Shown: positions 9,415-18,288, counted from the first letter of the stretch. The stretch is DNA of 64,000 nucleotides from Acinetobacter boissieri (GCF_900096955.1 NZ_FMYL01000004.1:169940-233939); one strand, 5' to 3'. A program made the numbers and translations. The notes: a model not told the origin generated them from the letters alone.

Positions 9415-10884
9415 ATGAGCGAAAATCAACCCACGCATTTAAAACGCCAACTGGGTGCAAGGCACCTCAACATGATTGCGATTGGTGGCTCTATTGGAAC
9501 AGGGCTTTTCCTTGCATCTGGCTCAACCATTGCCAGTGCTGGGCCTGGTGGTGCTTTACTTGCTTACTCTCTGATTGGCATCATGATTTACTTTTTAATG
9601 ACCAGTTTAGGTGAGCTTGCAACACACAATCCAACATCAGGCGCTTTTTTTACATATGGCAATAAATACGTAGACAAAGGGTTTGGCTTTGCGCTTGGTT
9701 GGAATTATTGGTACAACTGGGCCATTACTGTGGCATTTGAACTAGTCGCAGTACAGTTTATTATGAAATTTTGGTTTCCAGATATTGCAGGATTTTGGTG
9801 GAGCTTAATCTTCCTTGGTATTATTTTTTCGATTAATGCCATGACCGTCAAAAGCTTTGGTGAAAGCGAGTTTATTTTCTCACTGATCAAAGTCATTGCA
9901 ATTATTGCTTTCATTGTTCTTGGACTCTTTATGATTGTGAAGATCATGCTAAGCGAACCAAGTGCTGTATTTGCAAATTGGCATTATAAAGATGCACCTT
10001 TTGTCGGTGGTCTTCAAGCCATGATTGGTGTTGCTATGATTGCTGGGTTCTCCTTTCAAGGTACAGAAATGGTGGGGGTTGCCGCTGGTGAATCGAAATC
10101 ACCTGAAAAAACCATTCCTTTAGCCATTAAGCAAATTTTTTGGCGTATTCTACTATTTTATATTTTTTGTATTTTTATTATTGCTACATTAATTCATTAC
10201 GATGACCCTTTACTGCTTCAAGCAGCCAACGATAATAATATTGCACTATCGCCATTTACACTACTTTATGAAAAAGCAGGGCTTGCTTTTGCTGCAGGCT
10301 TAATGAATGCAGTCATTTTAACTGCTGTACTCTCCGCAGGAAATTCAGGGCTATATTCATCTACCCGTATGCTATGGAACATGGCTAAATCTGATAGTGC
10401 ACCGAAAATATTTGCACGACTAGATGCACGTGGCGTACCAATGAATGCGCTATATGCAACGACTCTCGTGGCTGCATTATGTTTACTCACCTATTTCATT
10501 AGTGAAAAAGAGGTCTACTTTTGGCTACTTAATATGTCTGGTATGTGTGGTTTTATTGTTTGGCTGGGTATTGCTGTATGTCATTATCGCTTTCGTAAAG
10601 GCTATATTACCCAAGGGTACAAACTTTCAGATTTATCGTATAAAGCCAAACTCTTTCCTTTAGGGCCATTATTTGCTTTTGCATTATGCTTAATCATTAC
10701 ACTTGGACAAAACTATCAAGCATTCATTGGGCATCAAATTGACTGGAAAGGTATTATTGCAACATATATCACCATTCCAGTCTTTTTAGCCATTTGGATC
10801 GGTTATAAAATCAAATATAAAACTCAAATGGTCTCTTATGAAGATATGGATGTTAAACCTATGATTAAAGATGCTGCAGACTAA
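9415..10884 (+). CDS. lysP: Lysine-specific permease (APC family)
   Basis: A 489-residue amino acid-proton symporter with 12 predicted membrane helices in the inner membrane. The first helix has IGGSIGTGLFLASGSTI, followed by AGPGGALLAYSLIG and FALGWNYWYNW. The conserved SFQGTEMVGVAAGES and LSAGNSGLYSSTRML segments are also present. These, the exact length and the C-terminal LCLIITLGQNY stretch agree closely with E. coli LysP. In E. coli, LysP also acts as a lysine sensor for CadC; no cad genes are visible here. It follows rsmC by 22 bases. Confidence 0.9.
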   Translation: MSENQPTHLKRQLGARHLNMIAIGGSIGTGLFLASGSTIASAGPGGALLAYSLIGIMIYFLMTSLGELATHNPTSGAFFTYGNKYVDKGFGFALGWNYWYNWAITVAFELVAVQFIMKFWFPDIAGFWWSLIFLGIIFSINAMTVKSFGESEFIFSLIKVIAIIAFIVLGLFMIVKIMLSEPSAVFANWHYKDAPFVGGLQAMIGVAMIAGFSFQGTEMVGVAAGESKSPEKTIPLAIKQIFWRILLFYIFCIFIIATLIHYDDPLLLQAANDNNIALSPFTLLYEKAGLAFAAGLMNAVILTAVLSAGNSGLYSSTRMLWNMAKSDSAPKIFARLDARGVPMNALYATTLVAALCLLTYFISEKEVYFWLLNMSGMCGFIVWLGIAVCHYRFRKGYITQGYKLSDLSYKAKLFPLGPLFAFALCLIITLGQNYQAFIGHQIDWKGIIATYITIPVFLAIWIGYKIKYKTQMVSYEDMDVKPMIKDAAD

Positions 10885-10887
10885 AAC

Positions 10888-10915
10888 TTGACCAAAAAAT
10901 AATTTATTGTAAAAT
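10888..10915 (+). promoter_or_regulatory. Sigma-70-like promoter for the 51-residue protein leader
   Basis: TTGACC at 10888-10893, a 16-base spacer and TAAAAT at 10910-10915. Both hexamers match the consensus at 5 of 6 bases. It starts at the end of lysP and would initiate near 10922, giving a leader of about 98 bases before the GTG start at 11020. Confidence 0.55.
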
Positions 10916-10936
10916 AGACGCGCAATAAATATAGAT

Positions 10937-10975
10937 TAGGCTTAGATAAAGCACCTATCTACATTTCAAAGCCTA
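10937..10975 (+). ncRNA. Candidate anti-terminator hairpin in an RNA leader
   Basis: TAGGCT/AGCCTA plus an inner TAGATA/TATCTA stem with a 7-base loop can form one long hairpin, with an unpaired bulge of about 8 bases on the 3' side. Its 3' arm uses the same bases (10969-10975) as the left arm of the following terminator, so the two structures exclude each other. This is the layout of a transcription attenuator, or of a short two-hairpin RNA. The ligand or trigger is unknown; no leader peptide is visible. Confidence 0.4.
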
Positions 10976-10996
10976 GCTCAAAAGCTAGGCTTTTTT
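10969..10996 (+). terminator. Intrinsic terminator after lysP, inside the leader of the 51-residue gene
   Basis: A perfect 10-bp stem AAGCCTAGCT/AGCTAGGCTT with a 4-base loop, followed by six T. It lies 85 bases past the lysP stop and 24 bases before the next start codon. It may terminate lysP or attenuate the small gene. Confidence 0.85.
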
Positions 10997-11019
10997 ATCT
11001 ACAATAAGGAATATTAATT

Positions 11020-11175
11020 GTGAAACTCAAAGCACATTCCAAAATCAGAAACCATGTTGCACGCTCTCCTTTATTACAAAAAGGTGGGTTACATCAGACT
11101 GAAGAAGTGCAAACCCTTCATCGTAAGCATCGAAAACAAGCTAAACTCGCTATTAAACGTATGGACTGGGCATAA
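11020..11175 (+). CDS. Small basic protein of unknown function (51 residues)
   Basis: A GTG-started frame of 51 residues beginning MKLKAHSKIRN and ending AIKRMDWA. It is strongly basic: more than a third of residues are Lys, Arg or His, and there is no signal peptide or membrane segment. The start is supported by an AAGGA ribosome site about 9 bases upstream, and a terminator follows at 11227. The composition suggests nucleic acid or ribosome binding, but I do not recognise the family. Its leader carries a promoter and competing hairpins. It is easily missed because of its length and GTG start. Confidence 0.6.
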   Translation: MKLKAHSKIRNHVARSPLLQKGGLHQTEEVQTLHRKHRKQAKLAIKRMDWA

Positions 11176-11191
11176 CCTTAGGAGACAATAC

Positions 11192-11260
11192 ATGTGTACT
11201 CATTTACACAACATAAAAATGGTAAAAAGCCTGATAAATTATCAGGCTTTTTTTATATGA
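11192..11260 (+). CDS. Possible 22-residue peptide reading through a terminator stem
   Basis: An ATG at 11192 is preceded by a strong AGGAG site at about 8 bases. The frame gives 22 residues (start MCTHLHNIK, end NYQAFFI), but its last third lies inside the terminator hairpin and the stop is beyond the T-run. Most transcripts would end before the stop codon, so this may not be a real gene. Confidence 0.2.
   Translation: MCTHLHNIKMVKSLINYQAFFI
11227..11253. terminator. Bidirectional terminator between the 51-residue gene and kbp
   Basis: Stem AAGCCTGATA/TATCAGGCTT with a 3-base loop, followed by a T-run and preceded by an A-run. It can stop the small-protein transcript and the convergent kbp transcript. 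Confidence 0.85.
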
Positions 11261-11273
11261 GGTACGGTTTTAA

Positions 11274-11768
11274 CTATTCAGGAATACGTAGTACTTGGCC
11301 TGGATAAATTGAATTTACATCTTTAAGTAAAGGTTGGTTAGCCTCAAAAATACTATTGTATTTGTTCGAGTCACCATAAAACTGCTTAGAAATTTTTGAA
11401 AGTGTATCACCCGATTGTACAGTATAAAATTGGCTTGGGCTTTGTTCTTCAGCTGTTTCAGCAACTGTCATTTGATCGTCAACTTGTGCAACATGTGCAA
11501 CATTACCTGCAGCTAAAACTACTTTTTCTTTATCTGCTTGACTTTGTGCTTCACCATGAATAATTGCAGTATCTGTATCGCTATTATAATTTACAGATAG
11601 GCCACCAATCGCTAAACCTAAGCCTTGAATATGTGACAATAATTGGTTGGCAACTTCTTGTGCGCTTGGTTCTGTTGGTGCTGGTGTAGATGTTGTTGTT
11701 GGTTCAGATTGCTCTGTTTTACCTTGTAACTTATCACCAATGCCTTTTACAAAATCAAAAATACCCAT
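11274..11768 (-). CDS. kbp: Potassium-binding protein Kbp (BON + LysM domains)
   Basis: A 164-residue soluble protein matching E. coli Kbp (YgaU, 149 residues), a cytoplasmic K+ binder. The N-terminus MGIFDFVKGIGDKLQG is family-typical. A proline/threonine-rich linker (about 17-36) is followed by a BON domain (about 37-105) and a C-terminal LysM domain (about 112-162) with YTVQSGDTLSKISKQFYGD and YPGQVLRIPE. The linker makes it longer than the E. coli protein. A GGAG site precedes the ATG at 11768. It ends near a shared terminator and appears monocistronic. Confidence 0.9.
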   Translation of the reverse strand: MGIFDFVKGIGDKLQGKTEQSEPTTTSTPAPTEPSAQEVANQLLSHIQGLGLAIGGLSVNYNSDTDTAIIHGEAQSQADKEKVVLAAGNVAHVAQVDDQMTVAETAEEQSPSQFYTVQSGDTLSKISKQFYGDSNKYNSIFEANQPLLKDVNSIYPGQVLRIPE

Positions 11769-11884
11769 TTATATTTACTCCGTTATTGAAACGATATTGT
11801 TTTTACAACTGCTTTTACTATAACAAATTTTTTTGATTTTTCTTTTACATTACTCAACAATACGTAAAATTATGTAATTAAAAA

Positions 11885-11908
11885 GCCTCACAGAAGTGAG
11901 GCTTTTTT
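11885..11908. terminator. Terminator downstream of ompA
   Basis: Stem GCCTCAC/GTGAGGC with a 4-base loop, A-run on the left and T6 on the right. It lies 30 bases past the ompA stop. Confidence 0.85.
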
Positions 11909-11937
11909 AAAACTATTGATTAAAAATCAGTAGTTAA

Positions 11938-13017
11938 TTATTTTGGTTGAGCAAGAACTGTACGGCTACCAGTAATGGTTGCAAATACACGACGGTTCAT
12001 TGCACGACCTTCTTTAGTTTTGTTGTCAGCGATCGGTTGATCCCATGCAAAACCTTGAGTCGTTAAGCGAGCAGCATCAATACCATATTGACCAACAAGT
12101 GCAGATTTAACAGAGTTTGCACGAGCTAGAGATAAACGTTCGTTTAACTTACGTGGACCAGTATTATCTGTGTGACCATCAATACGAGCCGTTGCATTTG
12201 GATATTGACCAAGAGCATCTGCAACTTTTGCAATTTCTGGACGGTATTGTGGTTTGATATCAGATTTATTTGTATCAAAGAACACACGTAGTTCCATGTT
12301 CAAGTCTTCAGTCAACTCTTGTGGTTGAGGAGGCTGAACAACAACTGGTGCAGGTGCAGGAGCTGGTGCAGGTTGTACTGGTTGTACTTCAACTACAGGC
12401 GCTGCAGGCTTCAAGTGACCACCGATCACAACGTTTAAGCCAGCAAGTGCTGTGTAGTTCCAGAAATCTGCATTGATGTTATACGTTGCACGAGCTTCTG
12501 TACGAAGTGTTAGCGCATCGTTTAACTGCCAAAGTACACCAGCACCTGTATTTACTAAACCACCTTCACGGTTTTGATAAGAAGTACGTGGTACACCATC
12601 AAAGTCATATTTGTAGTAACCACCACCTAAAAGTACGTATGGCTTAATTTTGCTATCGTAGTTTTTAGTGATCAAATCAGATTTGATTAAGAAGTTACCG
12701 TTAATTTGTCTTTGCTTGTATTGAGCGCCTTGTTGAGCACCTTTAACATCGCCTTTTACTTGTAAGTATTCAGCTTCAAAGTCAGCCCATGGTGTTAATT
12801 CAACACCAATTGCAGCACCAACTGCAAGGTCGTCTTTAAGTTCAGGACCACTTGTTAAATGTTGTTCAGTATCGTTAAGGTTTTTAGTACCGTTGTTATG
12901 CGTACTATCTTGGAAAGTGTAGCCAAGTAGTAATGGTGTTACGGTTACGCCTGCATTAGCCACTACAAATGGGGAAGCTGCAAGCACAGTAGCGAGAGCA
13001 ATACGACTCAATTTCAT
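11938..13017 (-). CDS. ompA: OmpA/Omp38 outer membrane porin
   Basis: A 359-residue major outer membrane protein: signal peptide ending ANA (about 1-22), an eight-stranded barrel to about residue 205, and an Ala/Pro/Val-rich linker. A periplasmic peptidoglycan-binding OmpA C domain follows, with [30 protein letters not shown] and NRRV. This domain contacts diaminopimelate through conserved Asp and Arg residues. The sequence is close to A. baumannii OmpA (356 residues), a slow porin and adhesion factor. The start at 13017 has a GGAGGA site. A frame extension to 13041 is not supported. A long AT-rich leader precedes it. Confidence 0.97.
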   Translation of the reverse strand: MKLSRIALATVLAASPFVVANAGVTVTPLLLGYTFQDSTHNNGTKNLNDTEQHLTSGPELKDDLAVGAAIGVELTPWADFEAEYLQVKGDVKGAQQGAQYKQRQINGNFLIKSDLITKNYDSKIKPYVLLGGGYYKYDFDGVPRTSYQNREGGLVNTGAGVLWQLNDALTLRTEARATYNINADFWNYTALAGLNVVIGGHLKPAAPVVEVQPVQPAPAPAPAPVVVQPPQPQELTEDLNMELRVFFDTNKSDIKPQYRPEIAKVADALGQYPNATARIDGHTDNTGPRKLNERLSLARANSVKSALVGQYGIDAARLTTQGFAWDQPIADNKTKEGRAMNRRVFATITGSRTVLAQPK

Positions 13018-13388
13018 GGATATCCTCCAGAGATATAACATTTGTTTTTTTAAGCTCAGCCTAAAATTTTTTGTTTAATACACTGAGATAGTTTCCTTAC
13101 CCCAGTTAGTTTTATAACTAATGAACACATATAATACTAGAGCTTATGCAAAAATTAAACTTTTAATAACAATAATATAAAATGTTAACAAAAACCAATT
13201 TAAGACAATAAAATTAGTTAAATAACTGATTTTATTTAAAAAAAATCAAAACCCAAAAATGTAGTCTATTTATTCACAATGTAATAAATATTTTTTAGTT
13301 ATTGATTTTGAATAATATTTATTTATCAAGGGGCTAAATAAATATTATTCATAAGCTCTGTAAAATCTTGTTACAAGCACGTATATCT
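13018..13388 (-). promoter_or_regulatory. AT-rich ompA leader and promoter region
   Basis: These 371 bases hold no convincing gene. On the minus strand a TATTAT -10-like box at 13136-13131 would give an ompA leader of about 106 bases, and a small TAGTT/AACTA hairpin lies inside that leader. Upstream (13140-13380) the DNA is very AT-rich. The -35 is not clear, so the exact promoter is a guess. Confidence 0.35.
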
Positions 13389-13643
13389 TTAGTCTACAGC
13401 ACTATCATCAGGTGGAACTTCTGTGATTTTACCACCTTTTGCAAAAAAAGCCGCTAATTCATCTTCCAATGTTTCTCGTTTTTTCTGCTTTGCTGTGACT
13501 GTTAAGCTTTCAGCTTCAGCAATATCAGCATCATTTTGTGGATTATCATTGGCATTTTTTGCGCCTTTTTCAGCGGCATCTGCTTCTGCATCATCAACAA
13601 CATCATCATCTTGTGCATCATCATAATCATTCATATCAGCCAT
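13389..13643 (-). CDS. SutA-like acidic RNA polymerase-associated protein
   Basis: An 84-residue protein with a very acidic, disordered N-terminal half (DDAQDDDVVDDAEADAAE) and a C-terminal conserved segment AKQKKRETLEDELAAFFAKGGKITEV. This two-part layout resembles Pseudomonas SutA, a small protein that binds RNA polymerase and reshapes transcription during slow growth. I chose the ATG at 13643 (MADMNDYD) because a GGTGGA site precedes it at good spacing. The in-frame ATG at 13658 and the upstream codon at 13688 have none. The SutA assignment rests on remembered motif similarity and has not been tested by search. Confidence 0.65.
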   Translation of the reverse strand: MADMNDYDDAQDDDVVDDAEADAAEKGAKNANDNPQNDADIAEAESLTVTAKQKKRETLEDELAAFFAKGGKITEVPPDDSAVD

Positions 13644-13791
13644 GATATTTTCCACCATTTTCAAACAATTCAGTTCAGTGCAAAGCACGTGACTTTAGAT
13701 AAAAAAACAAAAATGAAATGTAGCAAGTAAGTTAAATATCTAAAAGGTTATTTTTACTCTTTTGCTTAATTTTCACACTAATAGACACTTA

Positions 13792-15030
13792 TTAAAGTCG
13801 GTATCGACTTTTTGCAAGTACAGAAAGGCCACTGGCTTGCCGCATAAAACGATTTTTAAGTGGCGAAAAGCGATGTACTTGTTTTAAACCAAATGTTCTT
13901 GCCCAGATAACTGCAGTGAGATCACTACGTTGTAACCAATTCATAAAAGACATGCTATGCATGGTCATTTCATTTTCCATTTTACGGCGTCTTTCATATT
14001 TTTTTAAAGCAGTTTTACTGGCCCATTGCCCTGTATTTTTCCAATCTTGGATTAACACATCAACTAAAATAGCGGCATCTAGACAGCCAATATTCACCCC
14101 TTGACCTGCAAGTGGATGAATAACATGCGCTGCATCACCGACCAACGCAAGACCTGGCTTTACATAATGCTTTGCTGCACGGGCTTTCAATGAAAAGCTA
14201 GCACGCTTACTCACTTCAACTACGCCACCTTGTAGGTATAGACTTGATTGTGTTAATTGTTGCTTAAACGCTTGATCATCAAGTTGCATATATTGTTGGC
14301 ACAACGTATCAGGTAGCGTCCATACAATGGACTGCCATGTGTTTTGTTCTTCATTCTGCGTTACTGCAAGTGGTAAATATGCCAGTGGCCCAGTTGGTAA
14401 AAAAATCTGTCGTGCAACGCTGTGGTGAACATGTTTTGTTTTAATGGCACAACCAATCGCCGCTTGCTTGTAGTCAAGTATTTTTACTTCTATATCTGCG
14501 TGTTTTCGTACCAATGAGTTTGCACCATCTGCTCCAATTAACAAACGTGTATATATTTTCTCATCATTATTCAATGTAATACACCAACCTTGCGCATCGG
14601 GTTCCACATATTTTACCGACACAGACGTTCTATAATTGGTTAAAACATCCAACATCCGTTGCTGTATGGCCAAGTTAATAATGCTAGGCTCAACCATTGA
14701 ACCTAGCCAATCCTTTTGCGGTGGGCTCTCTAGACTTGGTTGACCAAAGGAAATTTCACCATGCCCATTTTTGTTCCATACATGCATGCCGGTATATGGT
14801 GCATGGCGACGTATGTTTTGCCAAACATTTACAGTTTCTAATAAGTGGAGGGTTGCTGTATTTAAAGCCAAAACACGTGTATCTACATGCTCAAGTACTT
14901 TCGCCGCATCTAATGTTGGAGCGATATCCAACACTAACGGCTGTACACCTTCTTTTTGTAATAAAAGTGCTGTTAAGCCACCCACTAAACCGCCACCGAC
15001 AATCACGGTATCATGTCGAATGTGTGTCAT
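13792..15030 (-). CDS. UbiH/UbiF/UbiI family FAD-dependent ubiquinone hydroxylase
   Basis: A 412-residue flavoprotein monooxygenase of ubiquinone biosynthesis. It has the N-terminal FAD-binding VIVGGGLVGGLTALLL, the middle LIGADGANSLVRKH motif and the C-terminal GDAAHVIHPLAGQGVN, all diagnostic of the family. It is the last gene of the ygfB-pepP-ubiH operon and its ATG overlaps the ubiH stop (ATGA). E. coli has ubiI at the same position, so a C5-hydroxylase role is suggested, but sequence alone does not separate UbiI from UbiF. Confidence 0.88.
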   Translation of the reverse strand: MTHIRHDTVIVGGGLVGGLTALLLQKEGVQPLVLDIAPTLDAAKVLEHVDTRVLALNTATLHLLETVNVWQNIRRHAPYTGMHVWNKNGHGEISFGQPSLESPPQKDWLGSMVEPSIINLAIQQRMLDVLTNYRTSVSVKYVEPDAQGWCITLNNDEKIYTRLLIGADGANSLVRKHADIEVKILDYKQAAIGCAIKTKHVHHSVARQIFLPTGPLAYLPLAVTQNEEQNTWQSIVWTLPDTLCQQYMQLDDQAFKQQLTQSSLYLQGGVVEVSKRASFSLKARAAKHYVKPGLALVGDAAHVIHPLAGQGVNIGCLDAAILVDVLIQDWKNTGQWASKTALKKYERRRKMENEMTMHSMSFMNWLQRSDLTAVIWARTFGLKQVHRFSPLKNRFMRQASGLSVLAKSRYRL

Positions 15031-16232
15031 ACTTTTAACCCCATGGCATAATTCGCAACTAAAGGCTTCACGCCTGGTATACGATCAAAGGCTAATAATC
15101 CCACATTGCGTGCTAATTTAAGTACTGGGTGATTATTACTAAATCCTTTTACAACACTGTCGCAAAACTTAATCACACGCTGCTGATCTTTACGTCTCGC
15201 TTTTTCATAGGCTTGCAAAAGACTTGGCGTGCCAATATCTTCATGATTTTTTAAATGTGTCGTTAAATAGCGTACAAGCACATCTGCATCACGTAAACAT
15301 AAGTTAAAACCTTGTCCTGCAACAGGGTGTAATGTATGTGCGGCATTACCCATAAGCACGACTCGTCCTATTGCTTGCTTGTCTGCAAGTACTTGGCTAA
15401 GTGGGTAGCAAAAACGAGGAGCGGTTTTCTCAAAGCGCCCAGCCCGGTCACCATAAGCATGTTGTAATGCTGCTAAAAAATGATCATCATTGACTTCACC
15501 CAACCACTGTTCTTGTTCACCTTTTTTAACTGGCCAAACCACCGAACGGCGGTAATCACCAGGTAAAGGAAGTAAAGCCAATGGACCTAGTGGGCTAAAA
15601 CGCTCAAAACCAACCTGCTGATGTGGTTTACTGGTTTGAACAGTTGTAACTAAAGCCACTTGCTCATAATCATGATGGGATGCACTTACGCCAAGTAGCT
15701 GTCGGCATTTTGAGTCACGACCATCTGCAGCAATGACTAAAGGTGCCTCAAAAGGCATCGCTTGCTCAGCTCGTACTGCTGTAACACATACACTACTTTC
15801 ATTTTGCGTTAAAGCAGTGACTTCAACACCATCAATGAGTTCAATATATTCAGACTGACGTACTTCTTTTAACAACACTCGCCCAAGCCATGCATTTTCA
15901 ATGACCTGACCAAAGCTTTCTACTTGCTCTTCTTGAGCACGCAATGTGGCATGACCAAATGAACCTTGCTCTGTAATTTGTACTTCCAAAATAGGTGTGG
16001 CGTACTGCTGCAATACCGTCCATAGACCCAGTTGTTGATAAATACTAATACTACGGCGTGATAACGCACTATTTCTCGCATCAAAACGAGAATGATATTC
16101 AAGCAATTTTTGATCATGCTCTGTAGGGTATTTAATGGCCTCTAAAAGCTTCACATTAATTTTAGCTTTTGCGAGCATGAGCGATAAACTCAAACCAACC
16201 ATTCCACCACCAACAATAATGACTTCTGGCAT
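15027..16232 (-). CDS. ubiH: 2-octaprenyl-6-methoxyphenol hydroxylase
   Basis: A 401-residue FAD monooxygenase that would hydroxylate C1 of the ubiquinone ring precursor. Motifs are IIVGGGMVGLSLSLML (FAD dinucleotide fold), VIAADGRDSKCRQLLG, and GNAAHTLHPVAGQGFNLCLRD. In the last, Asn replaces the usual Asp of GDAAH, as in E. coli UbiH (GNAA). The start is the ATG at 16232, with a GAGGA site that overlaps the pepP stop. Translation coupling with both neighbours is therefore likely. Gene order matches E. coli pepP-ubiH-ubiI, which supports the assignment. Confidence 0.9.
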   Translation of the reverse strand: MPEVIIVGGGMVGLSLSLMLAKAKINVKLLEAIKYPTEHDQKLLEYHSRFDARNSALSRRSISIYQQLGLWTVLQQYATPILEVQITEQGSFGHATLRAQEEQVESFGQVIENAWLGRVLLKEVRQSEYIELIDGVEVTALTQNESSVCVTAVRAEQAMPFEAPLVIAADGRDSKCRQLLGVSASHHDYEQVALVTTVQTSKPHQQVGFERFSPLGPLALLPLPGDYRRSVVWPVKKGEQEQWLGEVNDDHFLAALQHAYGDRAGRFEKTAPRFCYPLSQVLADKQAIGRVVLMGNAAHTLHPVAGQGFNLCLRDADVLVRYLTTHLKNHEDIGTPSLLQAYEKARRKDQQRVIKFCDSVVKGFSNNHPVLKLARNVGLLAFDRIPGVKPLVANYAMGLKV

Positions 16233-16243
16233 AGTGGCATTCC

Positions 16244-17572
16244 TCAAGTATTTTTATTTTTCATTAAAGATTCAATCGCATCTATATCTTTTACTACAGC
16301 AGCTGTAAGCACTTCTGGTCCATCTACTGTCACGAAAATATTATCTTCTATTCGAATACCAATGCCTCGCCACTTTTCAGCAACACTTGGCTCATCTTTC
16401 GCAATATACAAGCCCGGCTCAATGGTCAACACCATACCCGCTTCAAAATTACGGTACGCTCCATCAATTTTATATGCTCCAACGTCATGAACATCCAGCC
16501 CTAACCAATGGCTTGTACCGTGCATATAAAATTTTGTATAGGCTTGGCTTTGAATTAATTCATCAACATTACCTTTTAATAAACCCAGTTCAACCAACCC
16601 TCGAGTTAATATTTGGACTGTTGCATCATGTGGTGCAATAAACGAAGCACCAACTTGCACAGCATCTATTGCCGCATATTCAGCATCGAGTACCAACTGA
16701 TAAAGAGCTCGCTGTTCAGCAGAAAATTGACCACTCACCGGGAAAGTTCGGCTAATGTCAGAAGCATAGTATTGATATTCACAACCAGCATCTATTAAGA
16801 CTAAATCGTTAGTAGCAATGGGTTGTTTATTTTCAACATAATGTAAAACACATGCATTTTTACCCCCTGCTACAATTGTACCGTACGCAGGCTCACAACC
16901 ATTTTTATTAAACTGATAATGCAACTCTGCCGCAAGCTCATATTCCATCACACCATTGTAAGCCGCTTGCATTGCATGCGTATGCGCTTTAGCTGTAATC
17001 GCCGCCGCCTTTTTCATACATTCAATTTCAAATTTAGATTTAAACAAACGCATTTCATCTAAAATAGGGTTGAGAGGCAGTGGCGTAACACTACTTTCAC
17101 CACTCGCTTGCTGTAAAATATCTAAAACCCGTTGTTCAAATGCATCATCATGCCCTAAATAGAGGTAGATATTAGACTTACCCAATAAGCGTGCACCACA
17201 TTGCTCATCAAAATTATCAATTAAATAAGATTGATCGGCGAAATATTTTTGTACTGCACCTTCTAAGCCTGCACGATAGCCATTCCAAATTTCCTCATCA
17301 TGATTCCGTTCACGACAAAATAACGTGTAATCATATGGCTGATCTGGCTCGAAAGTTTCAATCAATAAAATGGCTTCAGGTTCATTAAAACCCGTTAAAT
17401 AATGAAAATAACTATCAGCACGATATGGATACTCAACATCTGAGTTGCGATAACGCACTGCGCTGGTAGATACAAGTGCAATGCTATTAGGGCTGAGTTG
17501 TTGAGCTAACGTATTTCGACGTGCTTTAAACTCTTGTGCTGCAACTACTTTAGTAATCATCTGAGAATCCAT
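16244..17572 (-). CDS. pepP: Xaa-Pro aminopeptidase P
   Basis: A metalloaminopeptidase that removes N-terminal residues preceding proline. The N-terminal half is a creatinase-like domain and the C-terminal half is the pita-bread catalytic domain. Metal-binding motifs are visible: IDAGCEYQYYASDISRTFP (two Asp), HGTSHWLGLDVHD (His), LTIEPGLYI (Glu) and GIRIEDN (Glu). Length (442 residues from 17572) agrees with E. coli PepP (441). The exact start is uncertain between codons at 17584, 17572 and 17560. It lies 23 bases after ygfB in the ubiquinone operon. Confidence 0.93.
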   Translation of the reverse strand: MDSQMITKVVAAQEFKARRNTLAQQLSPNSIALVSTSAVRYRNSDVEYPYRADSYFHYLTGFNEPEAILLIETFEPDQPYDYTLFCRERNHDEEIWNGYRAGLEGAVQKYFADQSYLIDNFDEQCGARLLGKSNIYLYLGHDDAFEQRVLDILQQASGESSVTPLPLNPILDEMRLFKSKFEIECMKKAAAITAKAHTHAMQAAYNGVMEYELAAELHYQFNKNGCEPAYGTIVAGGKNACVLHYVENKQPIATNDLVLIDAGCEYQYYASDISRTFPVSGQFSAEQRALYQLVLDAEYAAIDAVQVGASFIAPHDATVQILTRGLVELGLLKGNVDELIQSQAYTKFYMHGTSHWLGLDVHDVGAYKIDGAYRNFEAGMVLTIEPGLYIAKDEPSVAEKWRGIGIRIEDNIFVTVDGPEVLTAAVVKDIDAIESLMKNKNT

Positions 17573-17595
17573 ATCGTTAAACAACCCATTGGTTT

Positions 17596-18225
17596 TTAGC
17601 TTGGTCTGTTCGGTGAAAAAACATTGACGATATTCGCATCGGTATCACTGTCTACTTCAGTAATACGTTCATGAATATTTTTAAGCAATGAGCTATCTAA
17701 TACTGGTTGACGCTTTCGCCCCACAGCCAAGCTTGTAGGAATTAAACGTACAAATTCATACAACTCCTGATAACTTTCTTCGCCATCTTCATCATCATCT
17801 GAATCTTCAAACTCTACAGCAGCAACATCTTGTAAATGACCAATTAACTCACGCTCATCTGCACGAATATGCCCAGAGGCCAAACCAAAGCCTAAAACAA
17901 CGCCAGCACACCAATCAGCCAATCCAAATACTCGGTCTTGTAGGGTGTTTTTATCGTCAGGTAACATGGGAATATAATCTAAGTCATCTTCAGAAAGTGC
18001 ATGTGCGGTATCTTCAGCTTCTTCGGTCAACAACTGCAATGCATCATGATCTAATGTTGGTACATTCAACGTTGATAAAATCAGTGACCATTGTTCTTGT
18101 GTCGGTGCTTCAGTCACACAAACTATACCTGTAAGTAAACCATGTAATTCACTTGGGCTCGAAAGCTCCGCAATTTCAGAAAATTTCTGATTCCACTGCG
18201 ACCAACCTGTAATATCGTCTTGCAT
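17596..18225 (-). CDS. ygfB: YgfB/UPF0149 family protein
   Basis: A 209-residue member of the YecA/YgfB (UPF0149) family, a helical cytoplasmic protein of unclear role. Characteristic features are the PSELHGLLTGIVC segment, the W-CAGVVLGFGLA stretch and the acidic DSDDDEDGEE loop before YELYEFVR. It is slightly longer than E. coli YgfB (192 residues). The ATG at 18225 is chosen over an in-frame TTG at 18237. It is the first gene of the pepP-ubiH operon and is divergent from the zapA unit, as in E. coli. In Pseudomonas an YgfB relative modulates AmpC and AlpA regulation; transfer of that role is speculative. Confidence 0.9.
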   Translation of the reverse strand: MQDDITGWSQWNQKFSEIAELSSPSELHGLLTGIVCVTEAPTQEQWSLILSTLNVPTLDHDALQLLTEEAEDTAHALSEDDLDYIPMLPDDKNTLQDRVFGLADWCAGVVLGFGLASGHIRADERELIGHLQDVAAVEFEDSDDDEDGEESYQELYEFVRLIPTSLAVGRKRQPVLDSSLLKNIHERITEVDSDTDANIVNVFSPNRPS

Positions 18226-18288
18226 TCGTCTATCCAATCTTTATACTGCTTATATATTACCTTTGTTTGCAACTCTGTGCGACTACCT

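Noticed and set aside
11192..11260. 22-residue frame with a good ribosome site as an independent gene
   Set aside because: Listed only at low confidence. The stop codon lies beyond a strong terminator, so a complete message is unlikely.
12325..12405. Repetitive Ala/Pro/Val codons in ompA
   Set aside because: These encode the flexible linker between the barrel and the peptidoglycan-binding domain, which is normal for OmpA.
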